Positions 50,644 to 57,600 of a stretch of 64,000 nucleotides of DNA are shown in pieces. Every line of letters starts with the position of its first letter. Within the stretch, counting starts at the first letter, position 1. The position numbers were made by a program, and so were the translations under genes. The notes below the pieces were generated by a model. It was not told the DNA's origin, did no database searches, and saw only the letters and a program-made list of their open reading frames with translations. Source of the DNA: Hemerocallis citrina (lineage: Eukaryota > Streptophyta > Magnoliopsida > Asparagales > Asphodelaceae). The stretch is from NCBI GenBank assembly GCA_017893485.1, contig CM030358.1:249737073-249801072 (forward strand), given 5' to 3'.

Positions 50644-52589
50644 CAAGTTGAGTGTCCTTCCAAAATTTTATATTAACCTCTTTAGTGATAACATTAGAAT
50701 TTCCGCTCACCTTACTGTTTCTGTTAAAACTGTGTTAAAACTCTGCGTCTTAGGTATCCTATATGTCTAGGCATTTTTTGAAATTTGCTTTTGCATAATT
50801 TTGTATTCAGATGTAAGTTCCAAGGTTTTTTTTACATATTCTAAATATAATATTGGCAAATACATAGTAGTATACAAGTTCATTGTCTCAAGGATTCTTT
50901 TTCCCTTTCTTTTCCTTTCTTTTCTTTTCTTTCTTCTTGAGCTGCAATTGTACCTGACCCTTGCTGGGGTTGGAGGAAACCTTGGTCACTTACCAAGTAT
51001 TCTGATGGCAAGTGGAGGAGAGGGGGTGGGGTGGGAGGAATATGCCTTTGCAACCTCGCACCAGCGACACCCACCCTCTTGTGAATTTTAGAGTGGAAGG
51101 ACATACACCTCTTATTGGTGGCTGTCTTGTTGGACACACGAATCCCACATGACACTTCCCATTTTAGGGTAGTTTGTCAAAATTTTTCCTTGTGCTGGTT
51201 TGTGGTGTTGCATCATGTCCATGTCAGGGACCTCATTACTCAATATATGTTTCACCAAAATAGGTGCTGTGTACATAATCCACTCTTATTGGACACATGC
51301 CTGGCATGTATCTGACACCGCCAAAAATGTTTGTAGTCCACACCTAACAGTCTCGTCTCTGACCTTTGTTGCAGACGCGTCTTAATAACTTCCTTCATAT
51401 TCATTTAGTGATTAGGAAAGAAAATACACGATAGGTTTATAGATTGCAAGAGACATGAAATGACATGAGATGTGGTTGGGAAATGAGAATTAATTTAGAG
51501 GTTATGAGTACTGATGATTAGAGTTGACCGTTAGATAATAATTCTACTTACCAACAATGTATATTAGCATTATAGATTTATAGTCTAATCTCTACTACTA
51601 TAACTCAAGAGTTGGGAGTTGTGTAATTTGTAGTTCAATCAACGTAATTAATCTAATCTCAACCACACATTTTTTAAGTGAGAGTTATATTAACCATCTA
51701 TTTAGCCAGTTACCATAATATCCTCAAATTTCAAATTTATTTACAATATAATAATTTACGAAAGTGCCATTCGTATAAAATAAATGTTGATGCCCTTGGG
51801 GGTAATTAGTGAAGAGTGAGATCTTAGAAAAAGAAGGCGTGCATTGCATGTGTAAATTACTAGTGAGTAGTACTTGTATGATCTATAGCGAGTGGATGTA
51901 AACCTAAAAATCGAACTGATATTGGATCTACATTTTTGTGTATAAAGGAGCTCATTCCACCCTCGACCTAACATAGGAGAAAATTCCTCCCAATATTATT
52001 CCTGGTGACAAGACGTGGTCTTGTGAACTCGAGATATGCTTAATTATTCACTGAAGAATTAGTATAAGATTTTGTTCATATTACAAGGCAATTACCTAAC
52101 TAGTATTCTATTTTTTATTAAATATAATATTTAATTTGATTATAGCAGTAACGGGCACTACTTCCCGCTCTAGGATTAGTAAGAGAGGGGTGCCACTAGG
52201 TTGCAAAGGAGGATTCCCCTCCGCAAGAGATGTCATTAATGACTAAGTAATACATGATAGCTATTTATTGTCAGTGTGGTTTAGGTTTTTTTTTTTTTTG
52301 TCATTTGTTTTTCTGCTTTGGTTATAGTTCTTCTATTTGATTGTAGATCTTCTTGGTTAAAAACTTTGTTTGCAAATAAACTATAAAATCCAGTTTCACT
52401 CCTTAATTTTGGTTTCAGAGAAGTTATGCACCGGTTGCCAGATCTACTGTACTGGAACCACCAGAGGACTCAATTGCGACGCTGGTTTCCATGGGCTTTG
52501 ACAGCAATTCTGCTCGGCAAGCACTCATGCGGGCCAGAAATGACATAAATGTAGCCACAAACATCCTTTTAGAATCCCAGTCTGGCTGA
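20132..52589 (+). CDS. UBAC2: UBAC2-like ER rhomboid-fold protein with UBA domain (8 exons)
   Basis: Coding exons join 20132-20156, 20260-20360, 25281-25421, 25677-25743, 38440-38588, 38692-38793, 49098-49220 and 52419-52589. All phases agree and give 292 residues, close to the ~290 of Arabidopsis At2g41160. The N-terminus [15 protein letters not shown] and motifs [31 protein letters not shown] and [20 protein letters not shown] are typical of this family: several membrane segments with a rhomboid/derlin-like fold and no obvious catalytic Ser motif. The C-terminal UBA domain (about residues 248-290) contains [18 protein letters not shown]. The family acts in the ER membrane, binding ubiquitin; plant members are linked to ER quality control and stress responses. 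Intron 4 (12.7 kb), intron 6 (10.3 kb) and intron 2 (4.9 kb) are swollen by transposons, yet all splice sites stay intact. Intron 7 has a GC donor. Confidence 0.93.
20260..20360 (+). CDS. UBAC2: UBAC2-like exon 2
   Basis: Follows TTGCAG and ends CAG|GTACC in phase 0. It encodes the first membrane segment and [10 protein letters not shown]. Confidence 0.92.
20551..20583. repeat. (GA)n microsatellite
   Basis: Nearly pure GA repeat in intron 2 of the UBAC2-like gene. The rest of 20584-21756 is AT-rich intron with a partly palindromic stretch at about 20640-20860 (repeated TAACTTTGGTTAT in both senses) and no gene. Confidence 0.85.
21760..23163. mobile_element. Candidate PIF/Harbinger-like element, 1.4 kb
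   Basis: The left end GATAGTGTTTGGCCCA and right end AAGCTAGGCCAAACGCTACC are inverted copies. TAA flanks both sides (21757-21759 and 23164-23166), the 3-bp TWA target duplication of Harbinger elements. Sub-terminal regions rich in CTTCTCCTT and AAGGAGAAG are also inverted. No transposase is encoded, so it would be non-autonomous. The left end has decayed. Confidence 0.5.
24034..24838. repeat. Diverged ~400-bp tandem duplication in intron 2
   Basis: Two units, about 24034-24433 and 24434-24838, align along their length: CAGCCTATTTTGTC, ACAAATTATGGTACA.GTAAACC, GACACATTTA, GAGCACATAC, ACCATGG.GAATAA and GAGTCCTAA. Divergence is noticeable, so the duplication is old. It does not code. The rest of 23167-25280 is unremarkable AT-rich intron. 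Confidence 0.75.
25281..25421 (+). CDS. UBAC2: UBAC2-like exon 3
   Basis: Follows GAACAG and ends TCG|GTAAGT. It encodes 47 residues from [11 protein letters not shown] to QIGSNKYS, including the second membrane segment. Confidence 0.93.
25677..25743 (+). CDS. UBAC2: UBAC2-like exon 4
   Basis: Follows TTTCAG and ends with one base of a split Asp codon before GTATTA. It encodes a hydrophobic membrane segment, [20 protein letters not shown]. Confidence 0.9.
26288..26587. mobile_element. hAT MITE, 300 bp, perfect 8-bp target duplication
   Basis: The terminal inverted repeats are TAGGGCTGCAAAC and GTTTGCAGCCCTA. TATGAAGC flanks both sides (26280-26287 and 26588-26595). The body is built from GAGCTCG and GCTCGAGCC motifs. 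The 8-bp duplication and ends assign it to the hAT superfamily. A relative lies at 56721-57014 in CHLH. Confidence 0.9.
26596..27060. mobile_element. Probable hAT-like MITE with GGTACGGGTA ends
   Basis: The left end ATAGGTACGGGTA and right end AGGTACCCATGC are weakly inverted. TATGAAGC and TTTGAAGC flank it, 7 of 8 bases equal. The neighbouring 300-bp MITE later used the same TATGAAGC site. Interior GTACGGGTAC motifs repeat in both senses. Confidence 0.45.
28657..30313. mobile_element. Foldback element with ~145-bp inverted ends
   Basis: The left arm (about 28657-28800) and right arm (about 30170-30313) are inverted copies: TATTAGGTATTTCCAAAATGG pairs with CCATTTTTGAAATACCTAAT, and AAAAAACCAT with ATGGTTTTTT. 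The interior carries the nested element 28940-29535 and has no transposase. The target duplication is unclear. Outside it, 27420-28650 and 30314-30890 hold only AT-rich intron, with a (GTTT)-rich stretch near 30635-30665. Confidence 0.65.
28940..29535. mobile_element. MITE with CTAAGCAGTTAAAATC ends (nested)
   Basis: The ends CTAAGCAGTTAAAATCAG and CGATTTTAACTGCTTA are inverted, and the body is rich in GATTAATCG/CCGATTA motifs. It belongs to the same family as 40581-41382, which keeps a target duplication. It sits inside the foldback 28657-30313, so it is younger than that element. Confidence 0.65.
30926..31183. mobile_element. Palindromic MITE in a (TA)n tract
   Basis: AGCAATGCTCCATTGCAAA at the left and TTTGCAATGGAGCATTGCT ending at 31150 are inverted. 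The core is a chain of palindromes of AACGGCTTAGGTT and AACCTAAGCCGTT. The right end is duplicated once more at 31161-31183. TA repeats flank both sides (30891-30925 and 31184-31195). A further copy of the right end, with the same GCCGTTGTT core, lies at about 36690-36953 beyond the MULE. Confidence 0.7.
31231..31647. repeat. MULE left terminal inverted repeat
   Basis: About 415 bases inverted relative to 35729-36165. It is preceded by a (GA)n tract, 31197-31239, much longer than the short GA run at the other end. An ORF in it ([14 protein letters not shown]) exists in both copies and is a by-product of the CT-rich repeat, not a gene. Confidence 0.85.
32626..32698 (-). CDS. Candidate acidic last exon B of the FAR1-like gene
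   Basis: After acceptor TTTCCAG, joining to the same donor completes an Arg codon and reads [20 protein letters not shown] to a TAA. It has the same phase and a similar acidic character to exon A but an unrelated sequence, so the two would be alternative ends. Confidence 0.5.
33059..33185 (-). CDS. Candidate acidic last exon A of the FAR1-like gene
   Basis: After acceptor GGTTAG, joining to the main exon completes a Ser codon and opens 41 more residues, dominated by Asp with a four-Ala stretch, ending [10 protein letters not shown] and TGA. The matching phase and strongly biased composition support coding use. The Asp and Ala tracts come from a GATGAT/GCTGCT microsatellite. Confidence 0.6.
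33322..34998 (-). CDS. Main open exon of the FAR1-like transposase (MULE + SWIM domains)
   Basis: This is the longest open stretch of the transposase, 558 codons from an internal Met. It contains all three presumed catalytic positions (Asp, Asp, Glu), the SWIM CxC...CxH finger, and a basic, Cys/His-rich end ([10 protein letters not shown] ... NCPKKFDR). The real frame extends upstream to about 35050, and FDR is probably replaced through splicing, because the terminal TAA lies inside a GTAAGG donor. Codons are not visibly damaged apart from the upstream frameshift, which suggests young age. Confidence 0.85.
   Translation of the reverse strand: MAFLENCSGGHNKVGFTERDIRNHERDIREEIRGHDAQMLIDYLKWQQEKNPSFYYKHKTDDDNRLTHCFWVDDIGRLNCKIFSDVVSFDATHNTNRHGMIFVAFVGINYHWQSVFLGCGFIPNETTCSFVWIFERWKEVVGHHPLGMVTDQDLGIGGAIKAVFPGMRHRYCIWHILDKIPKKLRATAFKDKFRKPFHENIWNAESPFEFEEKRKDIIKENELEDEPWLKDIFLIREKWAPVYHKPHFWAGMSSSQRSEGMNAFLKKHVFKKHSLHDFVTIFDRVLARQREWELKEDHRTRENRPKLKTLFPMEKQMAEVYTLKIFYIFQDELQYSLLYNVALVEGNGSEEICTVKLWGKSESLKFVNYSKSNQFATCSCHMFEFVGIPCRHLLAFLKYRDQNALPDQYVLRRWIRDLKKISMAEDGRSTNGANKLLASRFCELTHLANQVADEGVSSDEMYELAYNSLLKTIEEMRTLKRKHNSEGSLEELDTSEKRTGKNEITVHGPLHSRTKRRPSGKRLKPIREKFKGQARKCGVCGKRGVSHDSRNCPKKFDR
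35729..36165. repeat. MULE right terminal inverted repeat
   Basis: Inverted partner of 31231-31647. It ends TTTCTCTCTC followed by a short (TA)n tract at 36165-36177. It includes an internal 18-base tandem duplication (GGCGGGGTCGAGCTCGAGA type) missing from the left copy. Confidence 0.85.
36690..36981. mobile_element. Degenerate palindromic MITE copy and small duplications
   Basis: CCTAAGCCGTTGTTTTCAAC and the end TTGCAATGGAGCATTGCTC belong to the family at 30926-31183. Within it, GGATGATCCCAATCACAA and TTTAGAAC.TAGAGAATTTATA each occur twice in tandem, and GTTTGTATACCC occurs twice. It borders CT and TA repeats (36954-37025). Confidence 0.55.
37784..37803. repeat. Poly-G run of 20 in intron 4
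   Basis: A pure run of 20 G followed by AGGGGGAGGG, in the last part of intron 4. The surrounding 37030-38439 holds GGTGGTAGG-rich simple sequence at about 37830-38080 and otherwise nothing recognisable. Confidence 0.85.
38440..38588 (+). CDS. UBAC2: UBAC2-like exon 5
   Basis: Follows TTTGCAG after a 12.7-kb intron and ends CAG|GTTGTA. It encodes [12 protein letters not shown] through [14 protein letters not shown]. Confidence 0.93.
38692..38793 (+). CDS. UBAC2: UBAC2-like exon 6
   Basis: Follows TTTTCAG and ends AAG|GTAGGA. It encodes [20 protein letters not shown] and [14 protein letters not shown]. Confidence 0.93.
39092..39645 (+). mobile_element. 5'-truncated RTE LINE fragment with 16-bp target duplication
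   Basis: The + strand reads the 3' end of a plant RTE reverse transcriptase: [53 protein letters not shown]. Several stops occur, and it ends in a (TTG)n tail. ATATTTTTCTCCCTTT is repeated perfectly at 39076-39091 and 39646-39661. It is a dead-on-arrival copy in intron 6. Confidence 0.93.
40581..41382. mobile_element. hAT-like MITE, 0.8 kb, with target duplication GACAATAC
   Basis: The ends CTAAGCAGTTAAAATCAG and AAATTTTAACTGCTTA are inverted. GACAATAC flanks it at 40573-40580 and 41383-41390. The interior is rich in CGATTAATCG motifs and includes a (TA)n at 40683-40702 and GGGTTTGGGTTT repeats near 41045-41110. A short ORF at 40849-41139 has repeat-like composition and no known domain. Same family as 28940-29535. 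Confidence 0.75.
42411..42509 (-). mobile_element. Tiny RTE LINE 3' fragment with 16-bp target duplication
   Basis: Ninety-nine bases match, in reverse orientation, the last part of the RTE copy at 39092-39645 (GAAGATATTGCGCTAAACCG, GGAAAACCAATATTCATGTAG), with a (TTG)n tail. TACATGTAACAAACTA is repeated exactly at 42395-42410 and 42510-42525. Confidence 0.92.
42701..46332 (-). mobile_element. Solo LTR, 3.6 kb, with CTTTT target duplication
   Basis: It starts TGTAGCGCCCCGAG and ends GGGGTATTACA. CTTTT flanks both sides (42696-42700 and 46333-46337). No internal region or second LTR is present, so this is a solo LTR left by recombination. Similarity to 131-3159 sets it on the - strand. A tandem zone at about 43262-43450 repeats CGGTGGTCTTTCTCCACTC. 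It contains (TA)n tracts at 45596-45636 and 46044-46087 and a nested MITE at 46088-46259. Confidence 0.92.
46088..46259. mobile_element. 172-bp foldback MITE in a (TA)n tract inside the solo LTR
   Basis: GGGTAAAAGGGATATGAGCA at the left pairs with TGCTCATATCCCTTTTTCCC at the right. Arms of about 70 bases include ACTTGCTCATTTAGTAAATG. TA repeats lie on both sides. It is younger than the LTR it sits in. No coding sequence. Confidence 0.85.
47553..47602. repeat. (GA)n microsatellite, 50 bp
   Basis: Pure GA repeat in intron 6. The surrounding 46340-49097 is AT-rich intron; a stretch near 48050-48140 is weakly repeated near 48535-48640. No gene is seen. Confidence 0.9.
49098..49220 (+). CDS. UBAC2: UBAC2-like exon 7 (GC donor)
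   Basis: Follows CTATAG after a 10.3-kb intron and encodes [14 protein letters not shown], a Ser-rich linker and GGRRVE. It ends GAG|GCAAGT, the strong consensus expected of a GC-AG intron. A GT donor that keeps frame (CGT|GTGGAG) exists two codons earlier but is poor. Confidence 0.85.
49400..50654 (-). mobile_element. Non-autonomous retroposon with poly(A) tail and L1-like 3' end
   Basis: On the - strand it starts near a (CT)n tract (50602-50641) and continues through GC-rich sequence (GGGGAGGAGGAATCCGTCG). It ends TTTATTAATGGAACGGGGTG then a short A-tail (T run at 49401-49409 on +). TCCTTCCAAA occurs at both borders (49390-49399 and 50655-50664), a plausible target duplication. No reverse transcriptase is encoded. 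A similar 3' end closes the segment at 57660-59440. Confidence 0.65.
50665..52418. other. Remainder of UBAC2-like intron 7
   Basis: AT-rich intron DNA without a recognised gene or complete mobile element. It ends in a T-rich tract and the acceptor TTGGTTTCAG at 52418. Confidence 0.6.
52419..52589 (+). CDS. UBAC2: UBAC2-like exon 8 (UBA domain)
   Basis: Follows TTTCAG and encodes [10 protein letters not shown], then the whole UBA domain with the MGF loop motif, ending LLESQSG and TGA. Confidence 0.93.
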   Translation, partial: RSYAPVARSTVLEPPEDSIATLVSMGFDSNSARQALMRARNDINVATNILLESQSG

Positions 52590-53161
52590 CATTCCTCCCT
52601 CAATGTTTTGCAGTTAAGAAGATTGCCCGAAAAAGCATCATATTCCGTGCATGTATGTCACAAACTATGAAGTCGGTGACATAATTATTGTCTCTTAAAG
52701 GAAATATATAATCCATTCATTCGGTCAAAGTTTGCTAAATTACAACAAGACACTGGATTGCTGCCTTCATAGTTGGCGATAGCTGTTTTACATAGGTTAG
52801 CCTGTATTATTTCGTTGTCTAACTTAGACTTGGATGCTTATCTATCCATTGTTGAAGACTGCCCTTCTGTAAAGTACGAGCTTTAAAAATCTTGTTACAA
52901 GCATTTGTTTATATCAAATTTTAAGCTCGCATAATTTTATTCAAAAGTTGTTGTTGCATTAGAAACAACTTACAACTGTATTGTGCAGTATTTCAATATT
53001 TCAATAAGTTCAACATGAGCCGAAAATGTCTGTCTGCGAGTACCCGATGTTACCTCAAATCACTTTCAACATCAGCTTCATGAAAATCCCGTGCGTGGGA
53101 CTGCCTGAATATAACCTCACAGGTTCTCAAAAAAAATTATCCCCCGAACCAAAATAAGACG

Positions 53162-53163
<2 letters not shown>

Positions 53164-53194
<31 letters not shown>
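53164..53194. repeat. Poly-G run of 31
   Basis: Uninterrupted run of 31 G followed by TGGG, between the two host genes. It is the longest of four poly-G runs in the window; natural runs this long are rare in plant DNA. Confidence 0.9.
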
Positions 53195-53195
<1 letters not shown>

Positions 53196-53590
53196 GGGAT
53201 CTTTCGATATTGGCGTTGAAAGTTCATAAAGATTCCCTTACATTCTACTTGAACTTTATGTAGGGACGATCGTCTTAAACCTGTCTTTCATTTCCTTTCT
53301 AAATATTTGAATCTTTGCAGGCGAAAAGGAAGAAACTGATCAGGCTTTCCTATTGCCTCTGAATTGTCCTCGAAAGAGGGAGGAGTAATAGTAATCAGGT
53401 GCGCTGTTCAATTCGTCATCATTCTAATGTTATGCATCTCTAATATTCAACTAGAGAAGAAAAGATGAAGGTTTTCGGTTTGTTTCACCTCACTCAACCA
53501 CCAATGCATGTGTGTATTATAACTACTGCTACTTCCAAATTACAGTAGCAGACTTGAATTGCATACGCTTCGTATCTAGTTTATTCACTT

Positions 53591-53596
53591 TTTATT
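53591..53596 (-). terminator. Candidate poly(A) signal of CHLH
   Basis: The - strand reads AATAAA about 230 bases past the CHLH stop, a suitable distance for cleavage and polyadenylation. Called by motif and position only. Confidence 0.4.
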
Positions 53597-53821
53597 TATG
53601 AGAGCATATCAGTCCTTCATACATGTACACCAAACCTAAGATCTCAATTGACCACGTTTCAAATCAAATGTATTCCATGTGTATCTAATTTTCCACTCCC
53701 ACAAAAGGGGGTCATCATCACTCTAATCTCATTTAGAAGAGAATGTCTGAGGAAACATACAAGTGTTACAACAAATTTTGCAGCTGAAAGTGTCTTATGA
53801 TACAGAATGTAATCAATCTCT

Positions 53822-54676
53822 TCAACGATCAATGCCTTCAATCTTGTCTTCCACCTCAGAGTAAAGCTGCCTCAGCTTCTCCAAATTCTCCTCCGAAGTT
53901 TCCCAGTAGCCTCTTCCGCTTGCTTCCAAGAATGTTTGCACCATCTTCCTGAATGAATTCGGATTCGTCTCCATCAACCTCTTGAGCATTTCCTCATCCT
54001 TGATGAATGTAGTGTTTGCTTCTTCGTACACCCAGTTATCAACCTGCCCCGATGTTGCACTCCATCCGACTGTATTTGTCAGCCTTTTCTCGATCTCCCT
54101 CACCCCTTCATATCCGCTACTCATCATCCCTTCATACCATTTTGGATTCAGAAGCTTGGTCCTTGCGTCAAGACGAACTGTCTCTGACAATGTGCGTACC
54201 TGGGCATTCGCAGTTGTTGTATCGGCAATGTAGGAGCTCGGCTTCTTGCCATCTTTACGTAGGTTTTGCACTAGGTTTGTGGGATCCGAGTCAAAGTAGT
54301 GACTGACGTCGGTGAGGGAGATTTCAGAGGAGTCAAGGTTCTGGAAGGTGGCGTCAGCGGTGCTGAGGGCCATCTCAAAGACCTTGCGCTTTTCGGTCAT
54401 GCCAACCCCAGGGGCGTCACTGTCGAATGCAAAGGATTTGCGGCTCAAGTACATGTCTTGAAGTTGCTTCTCGTCGTTCCAGGACGAGTTCTCGACTGCA
54501 AGGTTGACATTTGAGGAGTATGAGCCAGATGCGTTGGAGAATATGCGGGTCGCAGCTTCACGCATTGATACACCAAGTTGTTGCGCTTGTTGTTTAGCAT
54601 GCTTCCGGACGAAGTTCATTTCGTCAGGCTCGTCCAAATCAGCTACCATCTTCACTGCTCGGTCTAGCAGATTCAT
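53822..54676 (-). CDS. CHLH: CHLH exon 4
   Basis: Starts after TTTCAG with [20 protein letters not shown] and ends KIEGIDR and a stop. It encodes the 284-residue C-terminal part, including [20 protein letters not shown], strongly conserved among H subunits. Confidence 0.96.
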   Translation of the reverse strand: MNLLDRAVKMVADLDEPDEMNFVRKHAKQQAQQLGVSMREAATRIFSNASGSYSSNVNLAVENSSWNDEKQLQDMYLSRKSFAFDSDAPGVGMTEKRKVFEMALSTADATFQNLDSSEISLTDVSHYFDSDPTNLVQNLRKDGKKPSSYIADTTTANAQVRTLSETVRLDARTKLLNPKWYEGMMSSGYEGVREIEKRLTNTVGWSATSGQVDNWVYEEANTTFIKDEEMLKRLMETNPNSFRKMVQTFLEASGRGYWETSEENLEKLRQLYSEVEDKIEGIDR

Positions 54677-57600
54677 CTGAAATACATACAAACATGACAA
54701 TGACTAGCAATTAGTATCTTCAGACTACAACTACAGCAAACCTGACAATGACTAGCAATTAGTATCTTCAGACTACAACTACAGCAATATCTGAACTCGA
54801 AGGACTACTGGAAAATAATGTACATGTACCTGATTGATGAAGAGATCTCTAAAGACTCCGGAGCAGTTGACAACAACATCAATCCTAGGTCGGCCAAGCT
54901 CTTCCAGACTCACGGGCTCAACCCGGTTTACACGCCCAAGTGCATCGGCAACAGGATTCACTCCAAGCATCCACAACACCTGACCCAATGATTCTCCATA
55001 TGTCTTAATGTTATCAGTTCCCCAAAGAACAAGAGCTACTGTCTCGGGGTACTTCCCTCCATTGTCCACCTTCTGCCTCTCTAACAGTCGACTGACCACC
55101 ACTTTTGCACTCTGCATTGCCGCTGTTGTTGGAATTGCCTGTGGATCCAATGCATGAATATTCTTTCCGGTGGGCAAAACCTTAGGGTTTCTAATTGGGT
55201 CACCACCGGGCCCTGGCTCGACATAACTTCCTTCCAATGCTTGTATCAAACTTCCCAGTTCATTATCCATGACAACAAGTTTCAAACAGTCACCCAAGAA
55301 ATTGAACAATGTCCTCAGCTTCTCACGGTCTGCTCTCAAAAACTTAGTCTTGGACAAGTACTGGATCCATGGCTCTTCCAGTCCGAAACCGAAAATTGAA
55401 GTCAGCTTCTTAGCGACATCAACCACTTGTCCTTTCTTGTTTGTTGTTATCTCGACAAATGCACTGATTGCTCCTCTTGACGCTTCTGTGATTTGTTTAA
55501 GTAGTTCAACATCGGCTAGGATACCTTTGTCACTCCCTCTGTACACATCTTCAATGTTTCTCCCTGCAGTCTCTGCAAGTATACCTGGCAAACAGTATAT
55601 CCCCTCCTCTGGCCGGTCCAAAGCAGCGATGTTTACTAGTGTTGCTACTGCCTCCATGGCCGAAGGTGGTTCCCCAATGACGTGGAGCCCACATGGCAAC
55701 AATCGCGACTCAATCTCCATGATTTTTGCATACACCTTCCCAACTACGAGATCCCTATCTTTCGCAGACAGCAGCTCCTCCCCTTCATCGGGCAAGCTGA
55801 CATCCTTATCTAGGTTGCACTGCTTTGCCGTGCTGATAATGGAGCTCACAATCTGTGGGCCCCTCCCTGAATCTTTCAGCGACTGGTATGAGGCAATCAG
55901 CTCGGCAAGTTGCTTCAGACCCTTGTAAAGGCCTGCATTCTCAGCTGGCGGAGTCAAGTAACTTATGGTATTCGCGTAGCTCCTCCTCTTTGCAATTGTA
56001 GCTTCCGATGGATTGTTTGCGGCATAATAGTAGATATTTGGGATGTTTCCAATGAGGCTGTCAGGATAACATGCATCACTCATGCCGACTTGTTTCCCAG
56101 GCATGAATTCAAGTGATCCATGCGTACCAAAATGCAGAACAGCATCAGCTCCAAATATCTTTTCGACATAGGAATAGTAGGCTGCGAAACCGTGGTGAGG
56201 GCTAGCTGATTTAGAGAACAAAAGCCTCATTGGATCGCCTTCATAACCAAATGTAGGTTGAACACCAATGAAGACATTGCCGTATTGTTTGCCATATACG
56301 AGAAGATGCTCTCCATCAGAGTTGAGATTGCCTGGGGGTTTTCCCCAGCTCTCTTCGAGGGCAGAGGCGTAGGGTGTGAGTTGTTGGTACTCGCGGACAG
56401 ACATTTTGTAGGCAATGTTCAGGTTGGGACTGCTGAACTTAGCCTCTTTGTCATGGATCACGTCTTCGATGAGAGCTTCAGGGGATTCAGGGAGGTTTTC
56501 TACATTGTAGCCATCTTCTTTGAGGCCTTTGAGCACTGAGAAGATGGAGGAGAAGACATTGAGGTACGCAGCAGTGCCGACGTTGCCCTTGTCGGGTGGG
56601 AAGCTGAAGACTGTGATGGCTACCTTTTTCTCAGTCTGCAGTTCAAAAAATCATAATGTAAGGAATTAGTTTCTTGATCATGTAGTTTCTTGTTTGAATT
56701 TGCATACCCTACATCGCATGTAAGGCTGCAATCGAGCCGAGCCGAGCCGAATACCTTCAGGCTCGAGCTTGGCTCGTTTACGAAACGAGCTTAATTTTGA
56801 GCTCGAGTTCGGCTCGAGCTCGGTTCGAGCTGAGCTTTGACCATATTCGAGCCGAATAGCTCGGCGAGCTTAGCCTAAAAAAAATAATAATAAAGCTCGA
56901 GCTCAGCTCGTTTACGAAACGAACTCGGTTTTGAGCTCGAGCTCGGTTCGAGCCGAGTTTTGACCGAGCTTTGACCGAGCTCGAGCTGAATAGCTCGATT
57001 CGTTTGCAGCCCTAATCGCATGTAAGTAACTCTTCAAAGTTTCTATCAAAGATAAAAATGCAACCTGTTAAAAGTCCAAAATATTGGAGAACGAAGTACT
57101 TGGAAAAATCTACTAATTTCGGCTCATGTTTACTGTCCCACATCATTGGTTGGTTAGTAGTAGGGCCGGCCCTACCCTAGAGGCGGGTAAGGCGGCCGCC
57201 TTGGGCCTCTGGAGATTTCGCGATTTTAGGGGCTTCAAATTTGAATTTTCTTTGTAAATATAGGTACGTATTTTGATCGTAAAAATATATATATATGTTA
57301 TTAGGGGTCCCTAAGTCGGAAGTTCGCCTAGGGCCTCCGGAAACTCAGGGCCGGCCCTGGTTAGTAGTAGATGTAGTTATAGAAGAGGTAGCGACCAGAA
57401 AATTATCCTAGACTTGGAGGGAGATTTTATTTTATCTTAAATTTGCACTACACACCAATATAAATAACTTCAAAAATCTCGGATAAAAGAAAAAGGAAAA
57501 AATAAGAAGAAAAAGAAAAATGAAGTATAGAAGGGTACTTCTTTTTTCATATTTTTTTACTTTATATATAGGAATTAATTGATGAAATATATATTGTTAT

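Larger units (their letters stand above)
52590..53821. other. Convergent intergenic region
   Basis: This contains the 3' untranslated parts of the UBAC2-like gene (+) and CHLH (-), tail to tail over 1.2 kb. A 31-base G run lies at 53164-53194. No third gene is seen. Confidence 0.75.

Noticed and set aside
54779..56536. A separate gene starting at the Met at 56536
   Set aside because: The upstream sequence to the CTGCAG acceptor at 56636 continues the CHLH protein in frame, so this Met is internal.
53982..56539. Long + strand ORFs (up to 219 codons) opposite CHLH
   Set aside because: They are antisense shadows of a strongly conserved coding exon and match no known domain.
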